DNA of 64,000 nt from Sinorhizobium sp. B11 (GTDB lineage: Bacteria; Pseudomonadota; Alphaproteobacteria; Rhizobiales; Rhizobiaceae). The stretch covers positions 3,224,001-3,288,000 of the forward strand of contig CP091034.1 of NCBI GenBank assembly GCA_039725955.1, read 5' to 3'. Below the pieces are notes generated by a model. That model saw nothing but the letters and a program-made list of their open reading frames with translations, did not search any database and was not told the DNA's origin. Shown here piece by piece: positions 35,194 through 44,120 of the stretch; within the stretch, counting starts at the first letter, position 1, and every line of letters begins with the position of its first letter. Position numbers and translations under genes: made by a program.

Positions 35194-35208
35194 AGCAATT
35201 CCAGCAAA
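35194..35208. repeat. agcaattccagcaaa repeat half-site
   Basis: The same 15-nt sequence occurs in the left arm at 11622-11636. Here it lies between two GNAT genes and lacks the inverted right arm, so it may be the decayed remnant of a palindromic repeat. Confidence 0.5.
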
Positions 35209-35224
35209 AAAGGACGGAAATGCC

Positions 35225-35731
35225 CTACTTCCGCCAGGCAATCTTGCCCTTCAGCCGGGCATGCGCATCTTCCGCGAATGGCACGACGAGAACGCGGCCC
35301 GGATCGACCGGACCGGGAAAGGTCAGCGCGCCATAGGCGACCTTTTCGAAGCCGAGCGGGCAATAGTAGGGCGGGTCGCCGACCAGTATGACGGCTTCCG
35401 AGCCCTTGCGTTTGGCAGCTTCCACCGCAATGCGCACCAGCTCCCGGCCAATGCCCTTGCTTTTGTGCGACGGCCGCACCGCAAGAGGTCCGAGCAGGTG
35501 CCCCTTCACCGTTCCGGCCATAACCGGCGTCATCCGCACAGAAGCGATCGTTTCGCCGTCATCGGCGCAGATGAAGGAGAGCGACAGGTCATGCGGTCCC
35601 TGCTCGCGGATGCGTGCAGCGGCGCGCGTATGCCGGCCCGGGCCGAAGGCTTCTTCGTTGATGTGTTCGATAGCAGCGTCGTGAGACGCATCCTCGGTGA
35701 GGTAGACGAGATCGTGCTTGTACATGAGCAT
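35225..35731 (-). CDS. GNAT N-acetyltransferase (YhbS-like)
   Basis: This ~168-residue protein has the GNAT core LLGPLAVRPSHKSKGIGRELVRIAVEAAKRKG with acetyl-CoA loop S-K-G-I-G-R, and the YhbS-family segment VILVGDPPYYCPLGFEKVAYG. It is convergent with the preceding GNAT gene, with 35 bp between. Starts at 35776, 35731 and 35725 are in frame; 35731 gives MLMYKHDLVYLTE. Substrate unknown. Confidence 0.85.
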   Translation of the reverse strand: MLMYKHDLVYLTEDASHDAAIEHINEEAFGPGRHTRAAARIREQGPHDLSLSFICADDGETIASVRMTPVMAGTVKGHLLGPLAVRPSHKSKGIGRELVRIAVEAAKRKGSEAVILVGDPPYYCPLGFEKVAYGALTFPGPVDPGRVLVVPFAEDAHARLKGKIAWRK

Positions 35732-36009
35732 GGGAACAGAGACCGTATAGACGCAGATATATGGGTTCGCGAACACGCCCTCAGGCGTTCGGGAACATCA
35801 GCGTCGTCGCAGGCCTCTGAGAATGGACATCAAGCAGGATTCCAGAATTTTGTGAGGAAGGCGGATAGCAGGAAAAATTTCCGGCGTCCATTGCAAAAAT
35901 TCGGTCAAGAGCTGGGTGGCCGAGACGCAGTGTTCAATCTTTGCCAACCTGCAAAATGCAGCGCACTGCAATATCTATGCTGCAACAACCAATTTCAGAG
36001 GTAGAAAAC

Positions 36010-36999
36010 ATGGGCATGCTGGTAGACGGCGTCTGGCATGACGTCTGGTACGATACGAAGGAAACGAAGGGTCATTTCAAGCGTCAGCCATCGCAGTTCC
36101 GCAACTGGATCACGGCCGACGGAGAAGCCGGTCCCAGCGGCAAAGGCGGCTTCAAGGCGGAAGCGGGTCGCTATCATCTCTATGTTTCCCTCGCCTGTCC
36201 CTGGGCGCATCGCACGCTGATCTTCCGCAAGCTGAAGAAGCTCGAAGACTTGATTTCCGTTTCGGTCGTCGATCCGCTGATGGTGGAAAACGGCTGGGAG
36301 TTCAAAGTCGGCAATGGCGCCACCGGCGACCATATTTTTGGCTCCAAAGCGCTCTGGGAAATCTACGTGAAGGCCGATCCGCACTATTCCGGCCGCGTCA
36401 CTGTCCCTGTTCTCTGGGACAAGCAAACCGGCACGATCGTCAACAACGAGTCGGCCGAAATCATCCGCATGTTCAACAGCGCCTTCAATCACCTGACGGG
36501 CTCAACAGCGGATTATTACCCGGAAGCCCTGCGGGCAGACATCGATGCGCTGAACGACGTGGTCTATGACACCGTCAACAACGGCGTCTACAAGTCAGGC
36601 TTTGCCACCACGCAAGCAGCTTACGAGGAAAATGTCGTCAAGCTCTTCGAAACACTGGACAGGCTCGATGAGCGCCTTGGCAAGGGCCGTTACCTTTTCG
36701 GCGATCGCCAGACCGAAGCCGACTGGCGGCTCTTTACGACGCTCGTACGTTTCGATCCCGTTTATGTCGGCCACTTCAAATGCAATATCCGACGCATTGA
36801 GGACTACCGCAACCTGCAGGCCTATCTGCGTGACCTCTATCAGACCCCTGGTGTTGCCGACACGGTGAACCTGCGACACATCAAGGAACACTACTACCGG
36901 AGCCACAAGACCATCAACCCGACCGGCATCGTGCCCGTTGGGCCGGCGCTCGATCTCGACCGGCCGCATGGCCGTGACAAGCTGGCGACGGCGGCCTGA
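36010..36999 (+). CDS. Glutathionyl-hydroquinone reductase (GST xi class, YqjG/PcpF)
   Basis: This 329-residue enzyme reduces glutathionyl-hydroquinones. The catalytic Cys lies in YVSLACPWAHRTLIFRKLKK (CPWAHR, near residue 61), and the C-terminal part has RYLFGDRQTEADWRLFTTLVRFDPVYVGHFKCN. Length is usual for this class of about 320-330 residues, longer than ordinary GST. The N-terminal MGMLVDGVWHDVWYDTKETKG is conserved in the family. Transcribed alone, with a 278-bp upstream gap holding no obvious gene. Confidence 0.94.
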   Translation: MGMLVDGVWHDVWYDTKETKGHFKRQPSQFRNWITADGEAGPSGKGGFKAEAGRYHLYVSLACPWAHRTLIFRKLKKLEDLISVSVVDPLMVENGWEFKVGNGATGDHIFGSKALWEIYVKADPHYSGRVTVPVLWDKQTGTIVNNESAEIIRMFNSAFNHLTGSTADYYPEALRADIDALNDVVYDTVNNGVYKSGFATTQAAYEENVVKLFETLDRLDERLGKGRYLFGDRQTEADWRLFTTLVRFDPVYVGHFKCNIRRIEDYRNLQAYLRDLYQTPGVADTVNLRHIKEHYYRSHKTINPTGIVPVGPALDLDRPHGRDKLATAA

Positions 37000-37002
37000 G
37001 CT

Positions 37003-37482
37003 TTACCAATAATGCGCCGGCTCCGCCTCGCCGCGGAGCTCGGCCAGCCTCCTATGCGTCGCTTCGGTCGTTTCCGCCGGCAGGTTGTGGATTTCGAAAA
37101 AGCCGCTATCGGCAATTTCCCAGTCCGGCGGCCGAGGTGCCGTCTGTTCCACGGTGGCGCGATAGAAGACCACATGATCGCGCCGGGTGATACTGGTGTT
37201 GAAATAGACGTGGAAGAGTTGCGGCTTGCCGACGATCCTTAGGTTGCCTTCCTCCCGCAATTCCTTGATGAGCGCTTCTTCTGCGGTCTCGTTTCGCTCC
37301 AGCCCGCCGCCTGGCATATGCCATCCGCCGGTATAGCCGTGACGAACGAGAAAGAGGCGTCCCTGCTCGTCGAAACAGGCTGCACGGACCCCCATCGTCA
37401 TTCCGCGCGCAATGGAAAAATACACGTGCAGCAGCCGCACCAACACTTTCATGTGAAGGGGCCATGTTTGTTTGTCTGCCAT
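37003..37482 (-). CDS. Nudix hydrolase
   Basis: This ~159-residue protein has the Nudix box WHMPGGGLERNETAEEALIKELREEGNLR (~52-80), with Lys at the usual first Arg of the REx2EE core. The start at 37482 (MADKQTWPLHMKVLVRLLHVYF) is preferred over 37494, four codons upstream. It is convergent with the hydroquinone reductase (3-bp gap) and divergent from the metallophosphoesterase. Substrate unknown. Confidence 0.88.
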   Translation of the reverse strand: MADKQTWPLHMKVLVRLLHVYFSIARGMTMGVRAACFDEQGRLFLVRHGYTGGWHMPGGGLERNETAEEALIKELREEGNLRIVGKPQLFHVYFNTSITRRDHVVFYRATVEQTAPRPPDWEIADSGFFEIHNLPAETTEATHRRLAELRGEAEPAHYW

Positions 37483-37550
37483 GGGCTCTTTCATACTCTC
37501 ATCGCGCGGATGTGTTTGAATTGTAAATAAGCTGGTCTATGTGTCGTTGC

Positions 37551-38459
37551 ATGTTCAAGCTAGCGCATATCTCCGACGTCCATCTCGGACCCCTGCCCCG
37601 CCTTTCCATTCACGAACTTTTTTCAAAACGTATTACGGGCTTTGTGAACTGGCACCGCAACCGGCGCAAGCATCTTTTCGGCAGCACGCTCGATCTGCTG
37701 CTGAACGATATCCGTTCGCATAAGGCTGACCATCTGGCGGTGACCGGCGACCTCGTCAACCTCGCAAGCGGCATCGAGATCCGCGCCGCCGCAGCCTGGC
37801 TGCGCGAACTCGGCGATCCCGCCGCGACCTCGGTCGTTCCCGGCAACCACGATGCCTATGTGCCAGGCTCCTATGAGAAGTCGATGCGCGCCTGGTACGA
37901 CTATGTGCGCGGCGACCTCGCTCCGCCGCAATGGGAAGAAGACCGCCACATCTTCCCCTACCTTCGCATCCGCGACAAGGTCGCAATCGTCGGCTGCTCG
38001 ACGGCCGTTGCAACCCCACCCTTCGCGGCCTCCGGCTTCTTCGGCGCGCGCCAGGCGCGCGATACGGTCAACATGCTGCGCGCTGCCGGTGAAGCCGGTC
38101 TCTTCCGTGTCGTCATGATCCACCATCCGCCCATCCGCGGCGCGACCTCCTTTTACAAGCGCATGATCGGCATCCGCCGTTTCGCAGCCGTCATTTCCAC
38201 CGGCGGAGCGGAACTCGTGCTGCATGGCCACACGCATCTCAATACGCTCTACTGGCTGCGCGGGCAGACGGGTCCCGTCCCTGTCATCGGCATCGCCTCT
38301 GCCTCGCAGGGACCGGGCGGCATCAAGCCCCGCGCCGCCTACAATCTCTTCTCCATTTCCGGTTCTCCCGGCGCCTGGGAGGTGAAGGGCGAGCGCTTCA
38401 GCATCAACGACACCGGTGACGGCATGATGCCGGAAAGCGCTGATATTTTCGCATTTTAA
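37551..38459 (+). CDS. Metallophosphoesterase (calcineurin-like)
   Basis: This 302-residue cytosolic phosphoesterase carries all five metal-binding blocks: HISDVHLG (~6-13), VTGDLVN (~65-71), VVPGNHDAYV (~96-105), MIHHPPIRG (~191-199) and LHGHTHL (~222-228). The insert GLCELxx-like region FVNWHRNRRKH is basic. No partner enzyme is adjacent, so the substrate cannot be inferred; cyclic nucleotides or phospholipids are possible. The ATG at 37551 is preferred to 37539 because MFKLAHISDVHLG gives the usual short N-terminus. Confidence 0.9.
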   Translation: MFKLAHISDVHLGPLPRLSIHELFSKRITGFVNWHRNRRKHLFGSTLDLLLNDIRSHKADHLAVTGDLVNLASGIEIRAAAAWLRELGDPAATSVVPGNHDAYVPGSYEKSMRAWYDYVRGDLAPPQWEEDRHIFPYLRIRDKVAIVGCSTAVATPPFAASGFFGARQARDTVNMLRAAGEAGLFRVVMIHHPPIRGATSFYKRMIGIRRFAAVISTGGAELVLHGHTHLNTLYWLRGQTGPVPVIGIASASQGPGGIKPRAAYNLFSISGSPGAWEVKGERFSINDTGDGMMPESADIFAF

Positions 38460-38618
38460 CGCCGTTTGCGGAATCAGTCCCGACGGCGATTGAAGCAACG
38501 CGTGAAGAGCGTTTGCCAGTGTCGCAACATCAGCAATAAAGGCCGCCGGGGCTCTTGGTATTTTCAATCGTCGGCGTACAATCCGGCAACCGCAGCGTTT
38601 CAAAACGGAGTACGCCCG

Positions 38619-39179
38619 ATGACTGCTTCTCTTCGTCGCCTGTGCAGACTTTCGCTTGTTTCCGTCTTTGCTTTAGGCCTCGCCACGTCCGCCTTCGCGG
38701 TCGGCGACAACAATGACGATACCTCCCCGCCGCAGAAGACCCAGACGACCAAGACCTGCACCAAAGGCAAGGTGTGGGATGCCAAGAAGAAGGAATGCGT
38801 CGACCCGAAGAAGCAGAGCTTCAACGATGACGATCTCTACAAGTTCGCCCGCGAATTCGCCTATGCCGGCCAGTATGAAAACGCCATCACGGTGCTCAAT
38901 CTCGCCAAAAACCAGAACGATCCGCGCATCCTGAATTATCTTGGCTATGCCAACCGCAAGGCCGGCCGCATGGAGCTCGGCATGTCCTACTACAAGAAGG
39001 CGCTGCAGCAGGATGAGAACTATATCCTCGCACGCTCTTATATGGGCATGGCGCTTGCCGAGCAGGGCGACATCCAGGGCGCCCGCGTCCAGCTCGTCGA
39101 GATTCGCGATCGCGGCGGCGAAAACACCTGGGCCTATCGCGCTCTGCTGCAGAGCCTGAACGGCTACAGGACATATTGA
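38619..39179 (+). CDS. Secreted TPR-repeat protein
   Basis: This 186-residue protein has a signal peptide (~1-26, MTASLRRLCRLSLVSVFALG then LATSAFA) and a low-complexity acidic/Thr-rich segment (DNNDDTSPPQKTQTTKT) with two Cys in CTKGKVWDAKKKECV. Two to three TPR units follow over ~75-175 (YKFAREFAYAGQYENAITVLN; ILNYLGYANRKAGRMELGMSYYKKAL). Periplasmic; it could be a scaffold. It precedes the ECF sigma gene by 221 bp. Function unknown. Confidence 0.82.
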   Translation: MTASLRRLCRLSLVSVFALGLATSAFAVGDNNDDTSPPQKTQTTKTCTKGKVWDAKKKECVDPKKQSFNDDDLYKFAREFAYAGQYENAITVLNLAKNQNDPRILNYLGYANRKAGRMELGMSYYKKALQQDENYILARSYMGMALAEQGDIQGARVQLVEIRDRGGENTWAYRALLQSLNGYRTY

Positions 39180-39251
39180 GACAAGCTCCGCGGGGTATCG
39201 TGCGGAAATCCCCTGGCAAGGGATGGATGAAATGAACCCCGCGCTTGCGAA

Positions 39252-39286
39252 ATACAGGCGACCTGTTCCATAAAAGCCGCCTGTAT
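39252..39286. repeat. 9-bp inverted repeat upstream of ECF sigma gene
   Basis: Perfect inverted repeat atacaggcg/cgcctgtat with a 17-nt spacer, in the 221-bp gap before the sigma factor gene. No T-run follows. It may be an operator or a weak transcription end; the gap shows no clear GGAAC-type sigma promoter. Confidence 0.35.
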
Positions 39287-39400
39287 GGCCGGGATGAATA
39301 CGATGGCTTCGCGCCCGCCGGGCAAGCCCCGCATGCGAAGCTGGCCCATATTCGATGCTGGTATGAGTTTCGGCCAATGTGAATGCTTCTTGGAAAGACC

Positions 39401-39913
39401 ATGCGCCAACCCGCAACCACCACCGATATCCGGCGTGACCTCGTCGGTCTCTTGCCCCGCCTCCGCCGCTTTGCCATTACGCTCGCGGGAGAGACGACTG
39501 CGGCCGATGAGCTGGTTCAGTCGGTCTGTCTGCGCGCTATTTCCAAGGGACATCAGTGGAACGGCGAAGGCCGGCTGGAAAGCTGGATCTACATGCTGGC
39601 CCGCCAGCAATGGGCGGAAGACAGTCGCAAGCGCAAGCCGCGTCCGGCCGCGCGAGGCAATGTGACCGATATCCGCGACGCCATTCGCGACCGCGTGGCC
39701 GCCGTCGATACCGACGCCCTGCACCGCATGCTTGCGGAGATGCCCGAGGGCGTGGCCAGCATTTTCGTGCTGATCGACGTGGAAGGCCACAGCTATCAGC
39801 AGGCAGCCGAAATCATGGGCATCGCAATCGGCAATATTGCCGGCCAGCTTTCCACCGCACGACTCCATTTCGCCGCATTGTCCGGTCACAATCCGCCCGT
39901 TCACAGGTACTGA
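39401..39913 (+). CDS. ECF-type RNA polymerase sigma factor
   Basis: This 170-residue sigma factor has region 2 (IRRDLVGLLPRLRRFAITLAGETTAADELVQSVCLRAI, ~10-47) with the W-N-G-E-G-R-L-E-S-W-I-Y-M-L-A motif. Region 4 follows (MLAEMPEGVASIFVLIDVEGHSYQQAAEIMGIAIGNIAGQLSTARL, ~110-157), with the helix-turn-helix that reads the -35. The start MRQPATTTD follows GGAAAG. The next gene, likely its anti-sigma, begins 5 nt after the stop. Signal unknown. Confidence 0.9.
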   Translation: MRQPATTTDIRRDLVGLLPRLRRFAITLAGETTAADELVQSVCLRAISKGHQWNGEGRLESWIYMLARQQWAEDSRKRKPRPAARGNVTDIRDAIRDRVAAVDTDALHRMLAEMPEGVASIFVLIDVEGHSYQQAAEIMGIAIGNIAGQLSTARLHFAALSGHNPPVHRY

Positions 39914-39918
39914 CTGAT

Positions 39919-40755
39919 TTGCTCGATTTCAAAAAACAGCCGCTCGAAGCCCAGCTTGCCGCCCTCCTCGATGGCGAAACCACACCGGAACAGAAGCTGG
40001 AGCTGGAAGGCCGACTGGCAACGGATGAAAATGCCCGCAAGATCTACGACAAGCTCCGCCACGGCGTCGATTTCGGACGTCGCAAGCTCGACGACATGCT
40101 GAAAGAGCCTGTTCCGCTGGCGCTTGTCCGATCCATCAAGAGCACGCAGCCGCCGAAGACGCCGATCGCCCCGCGCAGCGCGCGCCCGCAGCTGAAGCTC
40201 GCGCCGAACGGCCGTCAGGCGCTTGCCGCTGCCCTCATTCTCTTCGTCGTCGGTGGTGGCATCGGCTATTTCATCGGCAATGCGCCGGATACGGATGACG
40301 CTGCACCGGTCGCCGCGGCGCAGATCAACACCAATGACTGGCTGGGCGACGTCACCGCCTTTCAGCGGCTTCTCGTTCGCCAGCCGCGTCACCTCGTCGA
40401 GGTGCCGGCCTCCCAAGCCGAGGAAATCTCCTCCTGGCTCACAACGGCGATCGGCGTGCCGTTCCGCGTGCCGGATCTTTCCGCTGGATCCTGGACCTTC
40501 CAGGGCGCGCGCGTGATCCTTGGCGACAACCGCCCTGTCGGCCAGCTTGTCTATTCCAACACAGATGGCGATATCATCTCGATATGTTTCCGCAAGGATG
40601 CGCAGCCACCGGAAACGGAAGATTTCAAGGAAACGATCCGCGACGAAATCGGCCTTGTAACCTGGCACAATGCGGGCACGTCCTATGTATTGGCTGGCCC
40701 CTCCGCCGAGGCTTCTCTCGGCCAGCTCGCCATGGAAGTCGCCGCCGCCATTTAA
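39919..40755 (+). CDS. Putative anti-sigma factor (single-pass membrane protein)
   Basis: This 278-residue protein has a cytosolic N-terminal helical part (KKQPLEAQLAALLDGETTPEQKLELEGRLATDENARKIYDKLRHG, ~4-48) of the type that binds sigma factors, one transmembrane helix (ALAAALILFVVGGGIGYFIG, ~94-113), and a periplasmic domain (~120-278). The likely start is TTG at 39919, 5 nt after the sigma stop, implying coupled translation. The pairing with the sigma factor is inferred from position and topology. Confidence 0.75.
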   Translation: MLDFKKQPLEAQLAALLDGETTPEQKLELEGRLATDENARKIYDKLRHGVDFGRRKLDDMLKEPVPLALVRSIKSTQPPKTPIAPRSARPQLKLAPNGRQALAAALILFVVGGGIGYFIGNAPDTDDAAPVAAAQINTNDWLGDVTAFQRLLVRQPRHLVEVPASQAEEISSWLTTAIGVPFRVPDLSAGSWTFQGARVILGDNRPVGQLVYSNTDGDIISICFRKDAQPPETEDFKETIRDEIGLVTWHNAGTSYVLAGPSAEASLGQLAMEVAAAI

Positions 40756-40758
40756 TGG

Positions 40759-41739
40759 TCAAGGCATCAGAACGACTTTTCCGCCGACCCGGCGCTCTTC
40801 GAGCACGCGATGCGCCTCAGCCGCTTCATCAAGTGAAAAACTCCCGCCGTGCACGAGCTTCAGCGCTGCGGTTGCGGCGAGATCGAAGAGGAGAGCGAGA
40901 TCGTCCTTCCATTTGTCGGCGGCAATCAACGGCAGCAGCGAAAAGCCCTTCAATGACTGGTTTGCATCCAGCATGGAGCGGATATCGGAAAGCTCCAGCG
41001 AGAACCGCCCCATGGCCGCCAAGAGCATTTCTCCGGCCGGAGCAAGTGCGGCGAGAGACGCCCTCGCGACATCACCGCCAACCGTCTCGTAAATGACATC
41101 GGCGCCCTGCCCTCCGGTCGCTGCCTTGACGGGACCGGCCCAATCTCTGGCGGTGTAGTCGACCGCCAGGTCGGCGCCGAGCGAAAGTGCTATTTTCCTC
41201 TTGGCCTCGCTGCCTGCTGCGGCAATGACCTTGCTCGCTCCCTCCAGCCTGGCAAGTTGCAGCAACAGCGATCCCACCCCGCCGCCGGCAGCGTTGACGA
41301 GCACCACCTTTCCCTTCGGCGGACTACGACGCACCATGTGCAGAGCCGTCAGGCCCTGCACCATCAACGCCGCCGCATCTGCAAAGGAAAGGCTGTCCGG
41401 CAAACGCACCGCCGCTCCGGGATCCACAGCCACATATTCGGCATAACCGCCAAAGCCACGCCCGATTGCGAAGAGCGGTACAGCGACACGCGCACCGGAG
41501 AGCGACGGATCGGCATCCACCCCAATGTCTTCGACGATGCCTGCCACTTCCACACCGGGAAAGACAGGCAGTGGCGGCGTGACGGCATAACGATCCGCCC
41601 GCATCAGAACCTCGAAAAAATTGACACCGGCAGCATGGACACGCACCAGCACCTCGCCGCCTTTGGGTTCCGGTTTGGGCACCTCGATCGTTTCGAGAAC
41701 CTCAGGCGGACCGAAGCGGGTGAATTGAACGGCTTTCAT
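40759..41739 (-). CDS. NADPH:quinone oxidoreductase, zinc-independent MDR family
   Basis: This 326-residue protein starts MKAVQFTRFGPPEVLETIEVP, with a GroES-like N-terminal domain and a Rossmann domain containing VVLVNAAGGGVGSLLLQLARLEG (A-G-G-G-V-G-S) and the sequence DVIYETVGGD. The zinc-ligand cluster of alcohol dehydrogenases is absent, fitting the QOR branch. It is divergent from a HxlR-type regulator with a 98-bp shared region, suggesting regulation by that protein. Substrate likely quinones or reactive aldehydes. Confidence 0.9.
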   Translation of the reverse strand: MKAVQFTRFGPPEVLETIEVPKPEPKGGEVLVRVHAAGVNFFEVLMRADRYAVTPPLPVFPGVEVAGIVEDIGVDADPSLSGARVAVPLFAIGRGFGGYAEYVAVDPGAAVRLPDSLSFADAAALMVQGLTALHMVRRSPPKGKVVLVNAAGGGVGSLLLQLARLEGASKVIAAAGSEAKRKIALSLGADLAVDYTARDWAGPVKAATGGQGADVIYETVGGDVARASLAALAPAGEMLLAAMGRFSLELSDIRSMLDANQSLKGFSLLPLIAADKWKDDLALLFDLAATAALKLVHGGSFSLDEAAEAHRVLEERRVGGKVVLMP

Positions 41740-41837
41740 GGCGAACCTCACGTTTTGATGGCGTGAAGCAGGCCTTAGCACTCGATTTACAGTTCAAAAT
41801 ACACACATATCAGTGCCATACCCACCAGGAGGTGACC

Positions 41838-42227
41838 ATGGCCGAGCCCATGAAAAGATTACCGAAACTGCCTGTGGAACGCGCTTTGAAGGTCATTTCC
41901 GGGCGATGGAAACCCGTCATCCTCTACCACGTCTTCTCAGGACCCAGACGACTTTCGGAACTCAAGCGCATGATGCCTGACATCACCCAGAAGGTGCTGA
42001 TCCAGCAGTTACGGGAAATGGAAGAGCACGGCCTTGTACACCGGGAGATCTTTGCCGAGGTGCCGACGCGGGTGGAATATAGCACAACCGAGCTCGGCCT
42101 CGGGCTGGAGCCAATCCTTCTTGCTCTCTGCCAATGGGGACAGAACCACGCGGAGGCGCAGGGCGAACTCGATGAGCTCGCCGATTGCATCGTCAGGCCG
42201 CGTCATCCTGAGGCGATCGCGGCCTGA
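41838..42227 (+). CDS. HxlR-family transcriptional regulator
   Basis: This 129-residue winged-helix protein has the HxlR signature ALKVISGRWKPVILYHVFSGPRRLSELKRMMPDITQKVLIQQLREMEEHGLVHREIFAEVPTRVEYSTTELG (~14-86). No Cys lies in the usual N-terminal redox position, so the signal may not be thiol oxidation (contrast HypR/YodB). A strong AGGAGGTGA ribosome site is present. Divergent from the quinone oxidoreductase gene, its probable target. Confidence 0.93.
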   Translation: MAEPMKRLPKLPVERALKVISGRWKPVILYHVFSGPRRLSELKRMMPDITQKVLIQQLREMEEHGLVHREIFAEVPTRVEYSTTELGLGLEPILLALCQWGQNHAEAQGELDELADCIVRPRHPEAIAA

Positions 42228-42236
42228 TCGGAATAC

Positions 42237-43961
42237 TCAGGCCTTGCCGGCCTTCACGTCGAGCACGCGGTTCGCAGCCGACACGATCGCTTCGAGCGAT
42301 GCCGCGACGATATTGGTGTTGATGCCGGCACCAAAGAGCTTGCCGCCCGGGTAGGACGTCTCGACATAGGAGATAGCGGCGGCATTGGAGCCGTGCTGCA
42401 ACGAATGCTCCGAATAGTCCTCGACCGACATCTCGATGCCGAGATAATGCGACAGCGCATTGATGAAGCCATCGATCGGGCCATTGCCGCGGCCTTCGAT
42501 ACGCTTGATCTCGCCATTGTCAGTGATTTCGGCCGCCACGACCCTCTGTCCCTTGCGCTCGGTGTCAGGGTAGGTGTGATGATCGACGAACTTCAGGCGG
42601 CCATTCGGCTGGGTCACGTAGCGCTCGATGAAGCGGTCGTGGATACGCTTTGACGGAAGCTCCTTACCTTCTTCATCGGTAATGCGCTGGATGTCTCCGC
42701 GGAATTCGACCTGCAGGTTGCGCGGCAGGTTGAGCCCGTAGTCCTGCTGCAGGATATAGGCGATGCCGCCCTTGCCGGACTGCGAATTGATGCGGATGAT
42801 CGCCTCGTAGGAGCGGCCGACGTCGCGCGGGTCGATCGGCAGGTACGGCACTTCCCAGACCGGATGGTTGGCAACCTGCGCTGCCTTCATGCCCTTGTTG
42901 ATCGCATCCTGATGCGAGCCGGAGAAGGCCGTGTAGACCAGCTCGCCGACATAGGGATGACGTTCGGTGATCGCCATCTGGTTCGAATATTCGAACACTT
43001 CCTTGATGCGCTCGATATTGGAGCAGTCGATCTGCGGATCGACACCCTGCGTGAACATGTTGAGCGCCATGGTGACGACATCGACATTGCCGGTGCGCTC
43101 GCCATTGCCGAAGAGCGTTCCCTCGACGCGGTCGGCACCAGCCAGCAGAGCGAGCTCGGCAGCGGCGATACCGGTGCCGCGGTCATTATGCGGATGCAGA
43201 GAGATGATCAGGTTCTCACGGTTGTCGAGATTGCGGCACATCCACTCGATCTGGTCGGCGTAGACGTTCGGCGTCGCCATCTCTACCGTCGAAGGCAGGT
43301 TGATGATGAGCTTGTTATCAGGCGTCGGCTTCATCACCTCGATGACGGCGTTGCAGATTTCCAGCGCCACATCCAGCTCAGTACCGGTGAAACTCTCGGG
43401 CGAATATTCGAAACGATAGCCGCCTCCGGCCTTGGCCGCCATGTCGCTGATCATCTTGGCGGCATCGACGGCAATCTGCTTGATGCCGTGCACATCCTTG
43501 GCGAAGACCACGCGGCGCTGCAGTTCGCTGGTGGAATTGTAGAAGTGCACGATCGGCTGCTTTGCGCCTTCCAGCGCCTCGAAGGTGCGGGTGATCAGTT
43601 CGGGCCGGCACTGAACCAGCACCTGCAGCGAGACGTCGTCGGGCACATTGCCCTCTTCGACGCACCAGCGGGCGAAATCGAAGTCGGTTTGCGAGGCGGA
43701 CGGGAAACCGATCTCGATTTCCTTGAAGCCCATTTCCAGGAGCAGGTGGAACATGCGCGCCTTGCGATCATGGCCCATCGGATCGACAAGCGCCTGGTTG
43801 CCGTCTCGCAGGTCGACGGAGCACCAGATCGGCGCCTTGGAAATGGTCTTGGTCGGCCAGGTGCGGTCGGGAATGTTCACCTGCGGATAGGGCCGGTATT
43901 TGACGGCGGCGTCGGGCATACCCTTGGCGCCTGCGGAGGATCGGCGGGTGGTCGTGTCCAT
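42237..43961 (-). CDS. leuA: 2-isopropylmalate synthase
   Basis: This 574-residue enzyme condenses acetyl-CoA with 2-oxoisovalerate, the first step of leucine synthesis. The catalytic TIM barrel (~35-330) has WCSVDLRDGNQALVDPMG and the HPHNDRGTGIAAAELALLAGADRVEGTLFGNGERTGN metal/catalytic segment. The C-terminal regulatory domain (~430-574) gives leucine feedback. The start MDTTTRRSSAGAKG follows GAGGAG at 8 nt. It belongs to the long yeast-like LeuA form. A leader peptide and possible attenuator lie upstream. Confidence 0.95.
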   Translation of the reverse strand: MDTTTRRSSAGAKGMPDAAVKYRPYPQVNIPDRTWPTKTISKAPIWCSVDLRDGNQALVDPMGHDRKARMFHLLLEMGFKEIEIGFPSASQTDFDFARWCVEEGNVPDDVSLQVLVQCRPELITRTFEALEGAKQPIVHFYNSTSELQRRVVFAKDVHGIKQIAVDAAKMISDMAAKAGGGYRFEYSPESFTGTELDVALEICNAVIEVMKPTPDNKLIINLPSTVEMATPNVYADQIEWMCRNLDNRENLIISLHPHNDRGTGIAAAELALLAGADRVEGTLFGNGERTGNVDVVTMALNMFTQGVDPQIDCSNIERIKEVFEYSNQMAITERHPYVGELVYTAFSGSHQDAINKGMKAAQVANHPVWEVPYLPIDPRDVGRSYEAIIRINSQSGKGGIAYILQQDYGLNLPRNLQVEFRGDIQRITDEEGKELPSKRIHDRFIERYVTQPNGRLKFVDHHTYPDTERKGQRVVAAEITDNGEIKRIEGRGNGPIDGFINALSHYLGIEMSVEDYSEHSLQHGSNAAAISYVETSYPGGKLFGAGINTNIVAASLEAIVSAANRVLDVKAGKA

Positions 43962-44076
43962 TGTCTTGTCTCCTCGTCCCGGCATTTGCCTCGCGTCTTA
44001 GCCGATCATATCAGGCTTGGCGACTGCAAATGCGGACCTTTGATCGGTCGTTTGGTCAATTTTGAATGTGAGTCGC

Positions 44077-44120
44077 GAGGAGCGATGGCCGGGCGGGCTT
44101 TCGGCCGCCGGGCGCTCCTC
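44077..44120 (-). promoter_or_regulatory. Hairpin after leuA leader peptide (attenuator candidate)
   Basis: On the minus strand GAGGAGCG and CGCTCCTC form a perfect 8-bp outer stem with an inner GC-rich part (GGCGG/CCGCC). The first arm overlaps the leader stop codon. It is not followed by a U-tract, so it is not a classic intrinsic terminator; it could act on translation or through Rho. Confidence 0.5.

Noticed and set aside
39180..39400. EcfG-type promoter (GGAAC-N16/17-CGTT) ahead of the sigma gene
   Set aside because: Only partial matches (ggaaatc, gttcc) without a correctly spaced partner.
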